Positions 63,956-64,000 of a stretch of DNA of 64,000 nt are shown in pieces; positions within the stretch are counted from its first letter, which is position 1, and every line of letters starts with the position of its first letter. Source of the DNA: Rhabditoides inermis. Its lineage: Eukaryota > Nematoda > Chromadorea > Rhabditida > Rhabditidae. A program made the translations under genes and the position numbers. The stretch lies in the NCBI GenBank assembly GCA_963966185.1, contig CAWZYM010000193.1:32501-96500 (forward strand), written 5' to 3'. A model generated the notes under the pieces. The model did no database searches. It was not told the DNA's origin and worked only from the letters and a program-made list of their open reading frames with translations.

Positions 63956-64000
63956 AGTCTGCGTCTAGACACTGCTACATGGCTATGTCTACTGTGTCAG
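57053..64000 (+). CDS. Stomatin/MEC-2-like band 7 protein, N-terminal 225 aa (truncated by window end)
   Basis: Exons: 57,053-57,128; 58,485-58,588; 62,598-62,670; 62,822-62,904; 62,950-63,050; 63,103-63,205; 63,454-63,492; 63,779-63,874. All phases agree and 225 residues are covered. The N-terminus is short and basic ([13 protein letters not shown]). A membrane hairpin follows ([20 protein letters not shown], then LSACLCIK) with the central proline that stomatins use to insert into the inner leaflet and bind cholesterol. The band 7/SPFH domain starts [20 protein letters not shown] and continues [60 protein letters not shown] and [20 protein letters not shown]. Cys residues beside the hairpin could be palmitoylated. 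Such proteins oligomerise at the membrane and tune DEG/ENaC-type channels (MEC-2 in touch neurons). The C-terminal oligomerisation segment lies beyond the window. ATREAGAK has Gly where most members have Arg. Which worm stomatin paralogue it is cannot be decided here. Confidence 0.95.
57842..58151. mobile_element. TTAA-flanked MITE with ~95-bp inverted repeats in stomatin intron 1
   Basis: TTAA occurs at 57,838-57,841 and 58,152-58,155. The ends AGGGAATGTACACTCTGAAT and, reverse complemented from the right, AGGGAGTGTACACTCTGAAT match, and pairing continues about 95 bp inward through GTTGAGTTAGCACCG and GTGAAAATATGTTGAAAA. It is 310 bp with no coding capacity. TTAA target and AGGG-type termini fit a piggyBac-related non-autonomous element. 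Confidence 0.8.
59267..59343 (-). mobile_element. tRNA-derived SINE fragment, copy B
   Basis: On the minus strand CCGCGTGGCGCAGTGG (A-box region) and CGTGGTTCGAATCTCC (B-box region) are followed by TTTGCAACTTT, as in the element at 44,173-44,248. The plus-strand flank GACCGCTCTCATTGCC resembles GACCGCTGCTCTTCCC beside the other copy. It is not an intact tRNA. Confidence 0.6.
59478..60040. mobile_element. Foldback-like element built of TTAGC/TTCGC motifs
   Basis: The left end GAATTAGCAGCGAACTA (59,493-59,509) is matched in inverted form near 60,020-60,036. Between them, variants of TAGCNNC(T)AATT and TTCGCC recur many times in both halves. A related inverted sequence, AGAGAGCCGGGGCGAAT, occurs on the plus strand at 59,480-59,496 and on the minus strand at about 62,435-62,419. 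Target duplications are not clear. Confidence 0.5.
62509..62575. repeat. (AAT)n microsatellite
   Basis: About 20 AAT units, with one irregularity, lie directly upstream of the exon 3 acceptor of the stomatin-like gene (exon starts 62,598). Confidence 0.95.
63341..63432 (+). repeat. (CT)n(CCCT)n tract before a stomatin splice acceptor
   Basis: A CT run grades into CCTC repeats and then into CCCCCTTTTCAG, the acceptor of the exon at 63,454. The repeat therefore extends the natural polypyrimidine tract of this intron. Confidence 0.9.
63899..63953 (+). repeat. (GA)n tract in the last visible stomatin intron
   Basis: A GA run begins about 25 nt after the donor AAG/GTGGGG at 63,874/63,875 and continues to about 63,953. 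Confidence 0.95.

Overview
The window looks like a nematode nuclear genome segment. Its protein-coding genes are cut by many 40-100 bp GT-AG introns with TTTCAG/TTGCAG-type acceptors, and the recognisable products are typical worm families: a cathepsin B-like gut protease, a stomatin/MEC-2-type band 7 protein, a mitochondrial 3-hydroxyacyl-CoA dehydrogenase and a seven-helix receptor. No operons, Shine-Dalgarno sites or other bacterial gene features are present. The species cannot be named from the sequence alone.

Layout. 1-2,597: non-coding DNA, including a 1.4-1.6 kb segment that occurs again at 7,992-9,294. 2,598-37,163: three blocks of one tandem satellite (2,598-7,632; 9,295-13,288; 14,247-37,163) with 0.68-0.80 kb units, about 33 of them in the last block. 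Each unit carries a row of tiny stems closed by TTCG loops, a splice-donor-like and a splice-acceptor-like site, and in the later units a poly-G tract. The blocks are interrupted by mobile elements: a hAT-like MITE (5,261-5,811), a long-TIR foldback (9,831-10,660) and a hairpin-headed retroposon-like insert (22,267-22,622). The flanking duplicated segments carry a SINE (1,941-2,224) and a TTAA-flanked MITE (8,131-8,243). Each of these two is absent from the other copy, which supplies an empty site.

37,164-64,000 is gene-bearing. In order: a 77-residue secreted peptide gene (+), a six-exon receptor gene (-), a 15-exon cathepsin B-like gene (-), an unrecognised multi-exon gene with a probable one-base frameshift (+), an unresolved gene-like stretch bounded by GC-rich palindromic DNA, a nine-exon 3-hydroxyacyl-CoA dehydrogenase gene (+), about 5 kb crowded with (GA/CT)n tracts, and the first eight exons of a stomatin-like gene (+) that runs off the right edge and has a 4 kb intron full of mobile-element remnants.

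The genes do not form a pathway; they are independent neighbours. The most unusual object is the satellite, whose stem sequences differ from module to module while base pairing is kept. Exon models were built by hand from splice sites and reading-frame phase; the cathepsin, dehydrogenase, receptor and stomatin models keep phase throughout.
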